The notes: generated from the letters alone by a model not told the origin. Numbered from the stretch's first letter, positions 28,001 to 38,429 are shown. The stretch: DNA of 64,000 nt from Vibrio genomosp. F10 str. ZF-129 (GCF_000287055.2 NZ_AJYQ02000103.1:1-64000); one strand, 5' to 3'. Translations and numbers: made by a program.

Positions 28001-28576
28001 ATGAATAATAAACAAGCTGGTTTCTCATTAGTAGAACTCGTGGTCGTGATTGTTGTGGTTGGGCTTTTAGCCGTTGCCGCATTACCGCGTTTTTTAGATG
28101 TGACCGATGAAGCGAAAAAAGCCAGTATTGAAGGCGTCGCTGGTGGTTATGCTACCGGGGTATTGTCTGCTCGCGCGCAATGGGAAGCGGAAGCTCGCCC
28201 TTCTGAAACACTTAGTAACGAAAAATACAACACCGTGAACTACGATGGTGTTGAATTCTGGCTAACGCGTTCTCGTTCTAGCAACGGTACAGACACCGGT
28301 TTTCGCGATGGCTACCCATTTGCTCTGAATACCGGTAATGGTGCATTCCCTACAACGCTTTCAGATCAATATTGTATTGATTTAATGGATAATTTGTTAC
28401 AAAACCCGCCAAAAGTTGATACGGTGGCTAACGCAGCAACAGATTCTAACGTGAAGTATTCTGCTCAAGCGAATGACACGGACTACACTTGTACTTATGT
28501 GCAGCAAGAAGGTGGTACCAATCATGAGTTTGTTTATGAAATTGAAACAGGTCGTGTGACCGTAACCTTGCAGTAA
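28001..28576 (+). CDS. mshB: minor pilin MshB
   Basis: A type IVa prepilin of 191 residues. A short leader MNNKQAG is cut before FSLVELVVVIVVVG, with Glu at mature position 5. The following GLLAVAALPRF is typical of MSHA pilins. A C-terminal cysteine pair (YCIDL and YTCTYV) could close a D-region loop. I start at ATG 28001 (AAGTGAG upstream). A GTG 12 bases earlier would lengthen the leader. First gene of the pilin block. Confidence 0.92.
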   Translation: MNNKQAGFSLVELVVVIVVVGLLAVAALPRFLDVTDEAKKASIEGVAGGYATGVLSARAQWEAEARPSETLSNEKYNTVNYDGVEFWLTRSRSSNGTDTGFRDGYPFALNTGNGAFPTTLSDQYCIDLMDNLLQNPPKVDTVANAATDSNVKYSAQANDTDYTCTYVQQEGGTNHEFVYEIETGRVTVTLQ

Positions 28577-28610
28577 CTCTGCATTAATGAAAAATAGAGA
28601 GATTTTGGCT

Positions 28611-29147
28611 ATGAAAAGACAAGGCGGTTTCACCCTGATTGAGTTAGTGGTGGTGATTGTTATTTTGGGTATTCTTGCGGTTACTGCAGCACCTCGTTTC
28701 TTGAATTTGCAAGATGATGCTCGCCAAGCCACTTTGGAAGGTTTGAGAGGAGCTGTAGCCGGTGCTATGGGAATCACCTACGGAAGAGCTGCTATTAATG
28801 GGATTGAAACTCAGGGGTATACCGCATTTGTAGATGCTGACAACCCTGGGACAGTCATTGATGATATAGCACATAACTTTGGTTACCCTACTGCAGTAGA
28901 TAACGATGCAGGTAATTTAGGTGGAATTGTTCAGTCTGTAGATTTATCGGATGATTTTGTGGTTCTAGCTTCTGCAGAAGGTGATGCAACAGATCAAACG
29001 AATGCTTGGATTGATTTAGGTCTAGCTGGTTTTACTGATAGCTGTGTTCGCTATACAGCAGCAACAGGTACTGGTAATGATCAAATCGCAACAGTAGCCG
29101 TTATTCCAGGAGTTGCTGGTTCGGATTGTGGAGCGCCAGCACCGTAA
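28611..29147 (+). CDS. mshA: major pilin MshA
   Basis: Structural subunit of the mannose-sensitive hemagglutinin pilus, 178 residues. Leader MKRQGG is cut by prepilin peptidase before FTLIELVVVIVILG; Glu5 is present. The C-terminal half is Gly/Ala/Thr-rich with a cysteine pair (DSCVRY and GSDCGAP) for the D-region disulfide. The ATG at 28611 gives the usual leader; the frame opens 24 bases earlier with no support. The gene is followed at once by a strong terminator, as expected for the most abundant pilin. Confidence 0.95.
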   Translation: MKRQGGFTLIELVVVIVILGILAVTAAPRFLNLQDDARQATLEGLRGAVAGAMGITYGRAAINGIETQGYTAFVDADNPGTVIDDIAHNFGYPTAVDNDAGNLGGIVQSVDLSDDFVVLASAEGDATDQTNAWIDLGLAGFTDSCVRYTAATGTGNDQIATVAVIPGVAGSDCGAPAP

Positions 29148-29164
29148 GTAATTTATTTGAAAAT

Positions 29165-29187
29165 GGCCAGCATCGCTGGCCTTTTTT
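29165..29187 (+). terminator. terminator after mshA, inside the pilin block
   Basis: Perfect 7-bp GC-rich stem GGCCAGC-ATC-GCTGGCC then six T. It is 17 bp past the mshA stop and 105 bp before mshC. It should limit read-through into the minor pilin genes. Confidence 0.92.
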
Positions 29188-29291
29188 AAGCCCGTCATAA
29201 ACACACTATTTAGCACATTACCTTTCTTATCTTTTACTATAATATTAATTACTTAGTTTTTATTTTATTGCTGTCAAAGCTCAGGTGACTC

Positions 29292-29813
29292 ATGGACGAC
29301 CGACGCTCAATACAACAAGGCTTTACTCTGGTTGAGTTGATTGTGGTTATCTTATTGATAGCGATTGTCTCGGTGTACGCCACAAGCCGTTATCTTGGTA
29401 CTTCAAGCTTTTCTGCCTTTACCGCACAAGAACAGATCATCTCGGTGATTCGCCAGGTTCAAGTCAATCGCATTCAAACCAATATTCCTGATCTTTATAC
29501 CTATTGCAGTGACGCTAGTAACCCTGATCTTCAAGAGCTCTGTCTTCGCAGTCGAATCACCGCGAACGCCAGTTGTATTGGTAGTTCAAGCGGCTGTAGT
29601 GCAAGTGACCCAAGTGCTCGGAGTGATCTCGTGGTCGCCGATCAAGTCGCCTTCAGTACTACGCCTTCTGTTTCCCAAATCACTTTTGATCTGCTAGGCA
29701 ACCCACTTGACGCTGCCAGTGGTGGCGTCAGTATTGCCATTACCGCAGGTCAAAGTGCGGCCAATGTGTGCATAAACTCTCAAGGTTATGTTTATGGCGG
29801 AGCATGCTTATGA
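29292..29813 (+). CDS. mshC: minor pilin MshC
   Basis: A type IVa prepilin, 173 residues. Leader MDDRRSIQQG precedes FTLVELIVVILLIAIV, with Glu5. AGGTGA lies upstream of the start. Cysteines are many (CSD, CLR, CIGSSSGC, CIN, CL), so the mature protein is probably disulfide-bonded. Its stop overlaps the mshD start (ATGA). Confidence 0.9.
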   Translation: MDDRRSIQQGFTLVELIVVILLIAIVSVYATSRYLGTSSFSAFTAQEQIISVIRQVQVNRIQTNIPDLYTYCSDASNPDLQELCLRSRITANASCIGSSSGCSASDPSARSDLVVADQVAFSTTPSVSQITFDLLGNPLDAASGGVSIAITAGQSAANVCINSQGYVYGGACL

Positions 29814-30388
29814 AGCTTCCCAAAGGATTCACTCTCATAGAAAGCGTGATTGCTATTGTGATCATGGGCTTTGCGATGCTCGCTCTCACCAGCTTTCTAT
29901 ACCCACAGATCGAACGTTCTGCGGCGGTTCAATATCAAACTCGTGCCGTCACCTTGGGCCAAAGTATGCTCAGCCAAATTTTAGCGCGTGGCTTTGACCA
30001 CAACAGTGATTTTGATGGTGGAACGGTGCGTTGTGGAGAAATTGCTAGTGGTGCTTTAACTTGTACACCGTTTGATGCTCTAGGAAAGGATGGAGCAGAA
30101 GCCAAGCCCAGTGATTTTAACGACGTCGACGACTACATCGGTTGCTGGAGAGGCGCCAACAGCTCAGAGTGTGGAAGTGTTACGCCAACGTATTCGTTAA
30201 CCGATATTCTAGGGGCGGATATTTCAGCGCAATACAACAATTTCACTGTGATTGTTGCAGCCACGTATGTTGACCCAACCTCTTTTTCAGACACAACCAG
30301 CATTACGACGATGAAAAAGATCACCGTACAGATCCAAGCAGGAAAGTGGGGCGATTACCGCTTTTTCGGATATAAGGGAAATTACTGA
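29810..30388 (+). CDS. mshD: minor pilin MshD
   Basis: A prepilin-like protein of 192 residues. Leader MKLPKG precedes FTLIESVIAIVIMGFAMLAL, with Glu5. The ATG at 29810 overlaps the mshC stop, and GGCGGAG lies 8 nt upstream. A start 42 bases earlier would give an improbable leader. Resembles PilV/GspI-type minor pilins. Stop overlaps the mshO start (TGATG). Confidence 0.9.
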   Translation: MKLPKGFTLIESVIAIVIMGFAMLALTSFLYPQIERSAAVQYQTRAVTLGQSMLSQILARGFDHNSDFDGGTVRCGEIASGALTCTPFDALGKDGAEAKPSDFNDVDDYIGCWRGANSSECGSVTPTYSLTDILGADISAQYNNFTVIVAATYVDPTSFSDTTSITTMKKITVQIQAGKWGDYRFFGYKGNY

Positions 30389-31080
30389 TGAAGCGCAACG
30401 GCTTTACACTCATTGAAATGGTGATGACGATCATCGTCGGGGCTATTTTGGTGCTTGGCATTGCAGGCTTTATCGAACTGGGCATGAAAGGCTATTCCGA
30501 TACCGTTGACCGACAGAGAATGCAAACTCAAGCTCGATTTGTGTTGGAAAAAATATCGCGTGAAGTCAGACACTCAATTCCTAATAGCATTTCTGTCTCA
30601 GGAGCCACAGACAAGTGCCTTTCGTTTTACCCTATTTTGTATTCAGGCTTCTATTCTGTTTCTGCCGCTAATAACCTCAGCCTGTCATTCTTGGTTGGGA
30701 ATGATTCTCCTCCCGCGAGTTATGACGGCCTCTCTATGATCATTAACCCAAGCCAACAGAGTGACCTTACCAACACCGATATCGCTATCCCTTTATCTGG
30801 CACGAATACCACGGTGACACTCACTCAGCCTCTTGCGAGTGAATCTATTGCAAATAGGCACTATATTTATAAAGACCTTGTGACTTATTGTTTTAACTCG
30901 GCCGGCTCTGCGATCACTCGAAACAGTGTTCAAGTTGCAGATAGCGTCACCGGTGGCGACATCAGTTACGATGCACCAACTTTACAGCGCGGCGGCGTCG
31001 TTCATCTTGACCTGGTCTTTTCTGATGACGGAGAAACCACGAGTTTCCAACAAGACATACAGGTGCTCAATGTTCCATAA
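30388..31080 (+). CDS. mshO: minor pilin MshO
   Basis: A prepilin-like protein, 230 residues, resembling PilW/GspJ. Leader MKRNG precedes FTLIEMVMTIIVGAILVLGI, with Glu5. The R-rich stretch after the helix (VDRQRMQTQARFVLEKISRE) is typical of that group. Translation is coupled to mshD and overlaps mshP by 11 bases. Confidence 0.9.
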   Translation: MKRNGFTLIEMVMTIIVGAILVLGIAGFIELGMKGYSDTVDRQRMQTQARFVLEKISREVRHSIPNSISVSGATDKCLSFYPILYSGFYSVSAANNLSLSFLVGNDSPPASYDGLSMIINPSQQSDLTNTDIAIPLSGTNTTVTLTQPLASESIANRHYIYKDLVTYCFNSAGSAITRNSVQVADSVTGGDISYDAPTLQRGGVVHLDLVFSDDGETTSFQQDIQVLNVP

Positions 31081-31558
31081 GAATCGATTGTCCTATAGAA
31101 ACCGATTGTCCAGCAAAAGCCAAATGCTGAATGGACGACGCAAACAGTCGGGCAGTTTGTACATTATTGCCGTATTCGTGCTGGTGGTGATGGGTTTTTT
31201 AGGCGCCGCATTAACGCGAATGGAATGGTCAAACAATGATGCTCTAACACGCGATGCACTTGGGACTCAAGCGTGGTTGCTTTCTCATTCGGCCAATGAG
31301 TTGGTGCTCACTTATATGTACCCACTGAATGCTTCCTCCGCGATTGCGACCAATTGCACAGCGCCACTGCCATCGGCCATTACTAACTCTCTGCAAGGGC
31401 TTGCGTCACAGCATGCGAATTGTTCACAGGTAACGTCTGTTTGTACACCTATTGGCACATTAGCCGGTGAAAGCTTCTTCAAAGTAGAGAGTTCAACCCT
31501 ATGTGGAAGCGGTATTAACCAAGTACAGCGCGTACAAGAAATTTGGGTGAAGGAGTAG
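31070..31558 (+). CDS. mshP: MshP, PilX/GspK-like minor pilin
   Basis: A 162-residue protein with a hydrophobic segment SGSLYIIAVFVLVVMGFLGAAL near residues 27-48. A likely cleavage is after the Gly of QSG. The mature position 5 is not Glu, as in GspK-type tip subunits. The N-terminal tail has a near repeat KNRLSYRNRLS from a short DNA duplication. I start at ATG 31070, inside the end of mshO. The ATG at 31124 is an alternative and would remove the repeat. It precedes mshQ by 2 bp. Confidence 0.8.
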   Translation: MFHKNRLSYRNRLSSKSQMLNGRRKQSGSLYIIAVFVLVVMGFLGAALTRMEWSNNDALTRDALGTQAWLLSHSANELVLTYMYPLNASSAIATNCTAPLPSAITNSLQGLASQHANCSQVTSVCTPIGTLAGESFFKVESSTLCGSGINQVQRVQEIWVKE

Positions 31559-31560
31559 TT

Positions 31561-34500
31561 ATGCAATGGAATAATTCTTTTTGGTTATGCATCCTTCTTT
31601 TTAGTTCATTTGCGAGAGCAGGGGGGAGCATTCCACCTTCAAGCTCTTGTGAGGTGAAAGGAAATAAAGACTTCGTTGCTACGATCAATGTCACTGGTAG
31701 CAATAGTTATCAAGAGTTTTATTTTACAAGCGGAAATGGGAACCAACGACAAGAAACATTGTGGTATACGGGAATTTCTAACCCAAATCCAGATTATTTG
31801 TTTAATGAACAAAACCTCACCACTGGATCTGCATATGTGCTTCGTTTTGATCATGATGCTGATACTAACATGAGCTATTACTATCGCCGGAGTCCTTCTG
31901 ATAACGCATGGCAGTTCATAGAAAGTGTCAATAAATCGATTGAAAATGGAAATATTTCCGGCAATGGAGTTGGTGTTGGGAGCTATTCTTGTGAAGAAGT
32001 CAGTGAGGTGATACCTCCCCCAGTTTATTCCTCAAATGCTCAATATGAATTTGGAACGAAACAGTGTTCTTCAATGCCCTGTACTATCGAGTTTACAAAA
32101 GACTACGATTTTGCCCCTCTTGTCTTTGTTATGCCAACAATTGATACCGTTAGTCCTGATGAAGATAAACCAGCAACGCTATACATTTCTTCTGAACTCA
32201 CTGCTGATTCCACATCCGTTCAAATAACCAAAGACACCATTAATCTCCTACAAATGGATAATGATGTACCTATTACTGAGGTCAGTTACTTAATTATCGA
32301 ACCTGGTGTGGCAAGCTTTAATGGCCATGAAGTCATTGCTGGTTATGTGGATACCAACGCCAATGACTCCAAATCGCATACGGGGAACTCGGCCAATGTG
32401 CCATTTTCTGATTTTGGAAAACAAGGCTCGTTTAACTCACCCATTGTTTTGCATCAAATCCAAACCAGAAATAATGGTGATAAATGGATGACGTCAGGCA
32501 AGCTATTGACAGGCAATGACAATAATTCCGCGCGATTATTTCTTGAACTCTCTGCATCAAGAGATCGAAACCACAACTATGTAGAAGAGCGGATCGCTTT
32601 TATCGCCACTAACTCTTTAAGTGCTCTCGAAGTAGACGGGTATAACATACACTTTGGTCGAGGGTTTCGAACGCCAGATCAAACAGGCAATGACCCTATG
32701 GAAGATGGGTGCACCAGAGGTTATGCGAGTATTCCACTCGATGGCATTGATGGCATTATTGGTAAGAAGCAAGAGCGCAATGGAGGTCATGGTGGTTGGG
32801 CTCGTCGCTGTGAAATTAAAAACGACAATCAGGTGAGTTTTGCCATTGATGAGGATTTTCTCGATAGAACTCATTTAAGAGAAGAGCTTGGGTATTTTGC
32901 TTTTGAGCGTCTTGAAATCGATATCGATATTTGTACTTATTTTCCTGAGCCTGTACAAAGTTGGGGGCCTAATGGTGAACTAAACTTAAGATCTCCAAAT
33001 ATCCTAATCAGTGGTTGGTCAGAAGAATATCAATCTCAGTATTTCATCAATGGTTCTTTACAAGTTCCTTTTGATGCTACAGAAAATGCCAATTCACTTT
33101 CACAATTAGCACAAAGTTGTGTTTTAGGCTCGTCTACAGAAGATTGCGCATTGCGTAACGGGATACTACAGCCTCCCTTAATTCCTATACCTCCAGCCCT
33201 CGATCCTGAATGGGGACAAGAAGGTTTAGTTTTAGACTTCTGGAATATGGAAAACTGCACCAATAGTACATCTTGCAGTTTTACCGATGATGGCACAACA
33301 ATTGCCATTACTATTTCAGATTCATTGCGTAGTCTAAAAGTTTCAAATTATACAAGTAGAATTTTTACAGTAACATTCTTAGCAAAATCAGGAGATGGAA
33401 TTTCTATCGAAGACTATTTTTCTGATGGGAAGGTAGAAAGTATATTCGAAGCGAATTCTAATTATACCTTCGGTTCATTTACATCTAACGGCACTGGCGG
33501 GAAATTAACATATTCATCAAATGTCATTCTGAATATTGAATCAACATTTTTGCAAGATACTCCTGTTGAAATGACGGATACTGGTGGCTTGAAGGATCTC
33601 ATCGTCTATGGTCCAACCGCAGATGTGACGATTAAGAACGTTAATTCTGACGTTTATCTCAACATCGTGGGCCTTAATGTACATTTTACTAATCAAATAA
33701 TTTTAAGAGGATCCGTTTCATCAAATAATCTTATTATGGATGTTAGCGGGTCTCGAATTGTGGGAGAGGATAACTTTTGTTCTTCTGGTCCGCCGAGTGG
33801 CGACTATCAATTAGTCTTAACCCCAGCTACAGACATCGCCCTCACCTGCGAAACGATACCTTTAACTGCAACGGTTTATAAAGATGATGCAGTTGATAAC
33901 AGCTTTAATGGGAATATCACCTTATCTGTAGATGGTTTAGATAAGGAAACGAAAGCGGCGAATTCTGGTATCGCTACTTTTGACTTATCGGCGACACAAG
34001 CAAGTACAGCCGATGCGGAGGTAACAACCACGATTGATGGTGGATCTTATAGCGACACTGGCAATTATAAATTTGTACCGTATCGCTTTGACGTACCTGA
34101 TCAATACCTAATAGCGATGAAACCAGAAAGCGTTGCAGCCAAGGTACTTGCTTGTAATTCAGGTAATGCGGTAGATGTGGGGTATTCTGGTACGCCTACA
34201 ATTACGAGTAATATGGTGCAGCCAAGCTCGGGCTCAGGGACATTGACATACGCTCCAATATTTAGCGGTGGAACTTCAACAGATGAATCAAGCTCAATCG
34301 AATTTAGTGAGTCTGGTCAGTTAACCGTCTCGTTGATAGATACTAGTTTTAATTGCGTAGGTTATGATGATTGCCCCATTGAAGGGGAAGATGAGCTCAC
34401 TGGGGTGTTTACGGTAAATTCTCGCCCATGGACCTTTGCGATTTGTACTGATGACGATGTAAGCGGCACAGCGACTGGAGGTGTTGGGTATAAAGAGTCA

Positions 34501-35802
34501 GGCGAAGTATTTGCGACACAAGTAAAGCCTATTGTTTGGCAAACAGGCGGCAGCACTTCTGGGGTGATTGAAACCTCGGGCTATTGTGGCGCGGCCGTCA
34601 CTCAAAATTTCTTCATCTCCGGTGCCCCTAGCGCTACCGTTGAAATGACACATGAGGTCGCTACGCCTTTAGGCGGTGTTGATGGTCAGTTATCGGGCTC
34701 ATTATTAAAAAGTCATGATAGCAGCGTTGGTTTTTACAATTACTCAGATCTGAGCTGGGATGAAGTCGGCAGTGTTCGTTTGTTGGTGGATACTCAAGCT
34801 ATTTACCTGGAGATGGATATCAATCAAGGCTCCCGAAGCATTGGCCGATTCTACCCTGCTTTCTTTACAGTGATCGATACGCGATGGGATTATCCAGGCC
34901 CACAACCACATGTGTACATGGGGCAACCATTTGATGGTGTAGAGTTCGATGTAGAAGCGTTAAATAGTAGTAACAATGCGGTGCAAAACTATCCTCTTTT
35001 TGATCCGTCGCTACTAGCGAAGTTTGATTTGTATGAAAACAGTGCGTTTAGTACTCGCCTAGCTGCTCCTGCCTTAGAGGATGTTTCTTGGGCTGTCAAT
35101 ACGAATCGCTCAATTGGGACGTTCTCCAATTCCGCGAATAATGACTGTACCGATAGTATCTGCTGGTTGAAGCAAACCACATTTGTTCCTGACGGCCCTT
35201 TCAACGCTTTGGAGGATATCGAGGTTTCTAATATCACTTTAGATGGTGCTATATCCGTGACCAATATTGATCCGATCAATTACACCACCGGTGGTGACAT
35301 CTTGACGGTTCAGCCAGATATCCGCTTTGGACGTATGAGCTTAAAAGATGTAGGTGGCAACCAAAATACCGTTATCACCGTTCCTCTTACTGTTGAATAT
35401 TGGAATGGCAGCCGTTTTATCACTAATAGTGATGATAGCAGCACTGATTTTGACGGCAACGGCTATTGTCACCAATTGATTTGGTCTGATATCGGCACTG
35501 ATAATGCGAGCTTATCAGGAACGGGGCCGGTTTCACTCGGTGAATCTCGAAAACTGGTCGCCTCGCAATCGGACCCTGCAAGAGAACAAGTGAAATTTTG
35601 GCTCGTTCTCGATAGCCCAGAAGAAGAAAACGGAGAGAGTAGTAGCTGTACTGGAAGTGATAACGGATTGCCATGGCTTCGTTACAATTGGGATGGCGCA
35701 GATACAGACGAAGAAGATCCATCAACGGTTGTCACCTTTGGTATTCATCGTGGTAATGATCGCGTCATTTACCGAGGCGAAAGTGGCTTAATAGGTCAGT
35801 GA
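31561..35802 (+). CDS. mshQ: MshQ, very large secreted MSHA-associated protein
   Basis: A 1413-residue protein with a signal peptide (FWLCILLFSSFARA, cut near residue 20). After it come a short Cys-containing domain and a beta-rich segment (about 160-370) that I cannot assign. An AT-rich middle segment covers about residues 560-740. From about 745 to the end is a region like DUF6701 of MshQ proteins, starting near QLVLTPATDIALTC. No membrane anchor is seen at the C-terminus. MshQ proteins are among the least conserved in the cluster. The role is unproven; a pilus-associated adhesin or tip protein is an inference. The start at 31561 has GAAGGAG upstream; the frame is open 18 bases further. Confidence 0.85.
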   Translation: MQWNNSFWLCILLFSSFARAGGSIPPSSSCEVKGNKDFVATINVTGSNSYQEFYFTSGNGNQRQETLWYTGISNPNPDYLFNEQNLTTGSAYVLRFDHDADTNMSYYYRRSPSDNAWQFIESVNKSIENGNISGNGVGVGSYSCEEVSEVIPPPVYSSNAQYEFGTKQCSSMPCTIEFTKDYDFAPLVFVMPTIDTVSPDEDKPATLYISSELTADSTSVQITKDTINLLQMDNDVPITEVSYLIIEPGVASFNGHEVIAGYVDTNANDSKSHTGNSANVPFSDFGKQGSFNSPIVLHQIQTRNNGDKWMTSGKLLTGNDNNSARLFLELSASRDRNHNYVEERIAFIATNSLSALEVDGYNIHFGRGFRTPDQTGNDPMEDGCTRGYASIPLDGIDGIIGKKQERNGGHGGWARRCEIKNDNQVSFAIDEDFLDRTHLREELGYFAFERLEIDIDICTYFPEPVQSWGPNGELNLRSPNILISGWSEEYQSQYFINGSLQVPFDATENANSLSQLAQSCVLGSSTEDCALRNGILQPPLIPIPPALDPEWGQEGLVLDFWNMENCTNSTSCSFTDDGTTIAITISDSLRSLKVSNYTSRIFTVTFLAKSGDGISIEDYFSDGKVESIFEANSNYTFGSFTSNGTGGKLTYSSNVILNIESTFLQDTPVEMTDTGGLKDLIVYGPTADVTIKNVNSDVYLNIVGLNVHFTNQIILRGSVSSNNLIMDVSGSRIVGEDNFCSSGPPSGDYQLVLTPATDIALTCETIPLTATVYKDDAVDNSFNGNITLSVDGLDKETKAANSGIATFDLSATQASTADAEVTTTIDGGSYSDTGNYKFVPYRFDVPDQYLIAMKPESVAAKVLACNSGNAVDVGYSGTPTITSNMVQPSSGSGTLTYAPIFSGGTSTDESSSIEFSESGQLTVSLIDTSFNCVGYDDCPIEGEDELTGVFTVNSRPWTFAICTDDDVSGTATGGVGYKESGEVFATQVKPIVWQTGGSTSGVIETSGYCGAAVTQNFFISGAPSATVEMTHEVATPLGGVDGQLSGSLLKSHDSSVGFYNYSDLSWDEVGSVRLLVDTQAIYLEMDINQGSRSIGRFYPAFFTVIDTRWDYPGPQPHVYMGQPFDGVEFDVEALNSSNNAVQNYPLFDPSLLAKFDLYENSAFSTRLAAPALEDVSWAVNTNRSIGTFSNSANNDCTDSICWLKQTTFVPDGPFNALEDIEVSNITLDGAISVTNIDPINYTTGGDILTVQPDIRFGRMSLKDVGGNQNTVITVPLTVEYWNGSRFITNSDDSSTDFDGNGYCHQLIWSDIGTDNASLSGTGPVSLGESRKLVASQSDPAREQVKFWLVLDSPEEENGESSSCTGSDNGLPWLRYNWDGADTDEEDPSTVVTFGIHRGNDRVIYRGESGLIGQ

Positions 35803-35866
35803 TTTACATCATTTCATGCGCTAAGTAAGGAAACTGTTAGAAAATGCGGATTTTGCTCCATGTTTA

Positions 35867-35905
35867 TGTACCAATGCCTTGCTGATATGGCAAGGCATTG
35901 GTACA
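35867..35905 (+). terminator. 16-bp perfect inverted repeat before mreB
   Basis: Arms TGTACCAATGCCTTGC (35867-35882) and GCAAGGCATTGGTACA (35890-35905) pair perfectly around a 7-nt loop. After a short gap comes TTTAGTGCAATTTTT. It may end mshQ transcription, but the T-tract is delayed. It may also be a binding site or a structure in the mreB leader. Confidence 0.6.
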
Positions 35906-35910
35906 TTTAG

Positions 35911-36996
<1,086 letters not shown>

Positions 36997-37000
36997 TGAA

Positions 37001-37039
37001 TTTATTGGCTTTGGTATGAATCCTATCAAGGCCAATAAA
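37001..37039 (+). other. hairpin between mreB and mreC
   Basis: Arms TTTATTGGC (37001-37009) and GCCAATAAA (37031-37039) enclose a 21-nt loop. There is no T-tract. It could slow read-through or protect the mreB mRNA end, giving more MreB than MreC. Confidence 0.55.
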
Positions 37040-37063
37040 GCGAAAAATTAGGATCTCTATATC

Positions 37064-37951
37064 ATGAAGCCGATATTTGGCAGAGGGCCTTCACTTCAAT
37101 TTCGCCTGTTTTTAGCGGTTACCCTATCAGCCAGCCTTATGCTGGCTGATAGTCGTTTAGGTGCATTTTCAAGCGTCCGATATTTTTTAAACAGTTTGGT
37201 GGCTCCGATCCAGTACGCGGCGGATATGCCACGTCTGATGTTTGATGGTTTTTACGATAATTTTAATACCCGCAAAGCCTTACTTGACTCAAGTCGAACT
37301 TTAAAGCGAGAAGTCCTCAAACTTAAAAGTGACCTGTTATTACTTGATCAATATAAAGAAGAAAACAATCGGCTGCGTAAGCTGTTAGATTCTTCTTTCA
37401 TTCGAGATGAACGTAAGGTCGTCACTGAAGTGATGGCGGTTGATACCACGCCTTACCGCCGTCAGGTTGTGATTGATAAAGGGCGAGTGGATGGTGTGTA
37501 CGTTGGTCAACCTGTGACTAACGAGCATGGCATCGTCGGTCAAGTCACCTTTGTTGCGGCGCATAATAGCCGAGTACTATTATTAACTGACAGCAATAGC
37601 GCGATTCCGGTTCAGGTGATCCGTAACGATATCCGAGTGATTGCTTCCGGTTCTGGGGACATCGATAAACTTCAGTTGGAGCACATCCCAACCAGCACCG
37701 ATATTTTAGAAGGCGATCTTCTTGTGACATCAGGTCTTGGCGGTGTTTATCCTGAGGGGTATCCCGTTGCCTATGTGACAAGCGTTGATAGAGATACACA
37801 GCGTGAGTTCGCTGCGATCAGTGCAGGACTTGTGGTTGAGTTTGATCGTTTACGATATTTACTGCTTATTTGGCCTAATGAATCGAGAGTAGAAAAAATA
37901 TTACAAGCGGATCCTGAGGTGATGGAAGAAGAGGCAAACAATGACCAATAG
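37064..37951 (+). CDS. mreC: rod-shape determining protein MreC
   Basis: A bitopic periplasmic scaffold linking MreB filaments to penicillin-binding proteins, 295 residues. One membrane segment near the N-terminus is followed by a coiled coil (about 70-110). Two beta-barrel domains follow (about 120-270), with typical VVIDKGRVDGVYVGQPV and GLGGVYPEGYPVAYV. Overlaps mreD by 11 bases. Confidence 0.97.
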   Translation: MKPIFGRGPSLQFRLFLAVTLSASLMLADSRLGAFSSVRYFLNSLVAPIQYAADMPRLMFDGFYDNFNTRKALLDSSRTLKREVLKLKSDLLLLDQYKEENNRLRKLLDSSFIRDERKVVTEVMAVDTTPYRRQVVIDKGRVDGVYVGQPVTNEHGIVGQVTFVAAHNSRVLLLTDSNSAIPVQVIRNDIRVIASGSGDIDKLQLEHIPTSTDILEGDLLVTSGLGGVYPEGYPVAYVTSVDRDTQREFAAISAGLVVEFDRLRYLLLIWPNESRVEKILQADPEVMEEEANNDQ

Positions 37952-38429
37952 AGTTCTATCGAGTCGAATCGTCATTATGACTTCATTTCTTATTGCTCTC
38001 ATTTTACAAACTATCCCATGGCCGGGCGTGCTTGATCTTTTAAGACCTGCATGGTTATTGCTAGTGATCTGTTATTGGGTTCTTGCCTTGCCACATCGTG
38101 TCAACGTAGGAACCGCATTAGTTTTAGGTCTCCTGTGGGATCTTTTACTTGGGTCGACACTGGGTATTCGAGGAATGATGTTATCGATAGTTATCTATGT
38201 GGTAGCAATCAATTTCCTCGTTCTAAGAAATATGGCCTTATGGCAACAAGCGATCATTATTGCTTTGTTATCCATCGCGCTTGAAGGAATGATCTTTTTT
38301 GGTGAGTTCTTAATTCAAGACATTGCCTTTAATCCATTGTCACTGTGGAGCGGGCTGATAAATGCCATACTGTGGCCTTGGATGTTTTTATTAATGCGTC
38401 GAGTAAGACGACATTGGCAAATAAAATGA
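37941..38429 (+). CDS. mreD: rod-shape determining protein MreD
   Basis: A 162-residue integral membrane protein with five to six hydrophobic segments. It completes the MreBCD shape complex. The motif RPAWLLLVICYWVLALPHRV is typical. The start lies inside mreC and the end overlaps maf, so the three are translationally coupled. Confidence 0.96.
   Translation: MTNRVLSSRIVIMTSFLIALILQTIPWPGVLDLLRPAWLLLVICYWVLALPHRVNVGTALVLGLLWDLLLGSTLGIRGMMLSIVIYVVAINFLVLRNMALWQQAIIIALLSIALEGMIFFGEFLIQDIAFNPLSLWSGLINAILWPWMFLLMRRVRRHWQIK

Noticed and set aside
32617..32874. Open frames opposite mshQ as separate small genes
   Set aside because: Short, no ribosome site, no conserved features; explained by mshQ codon composition.
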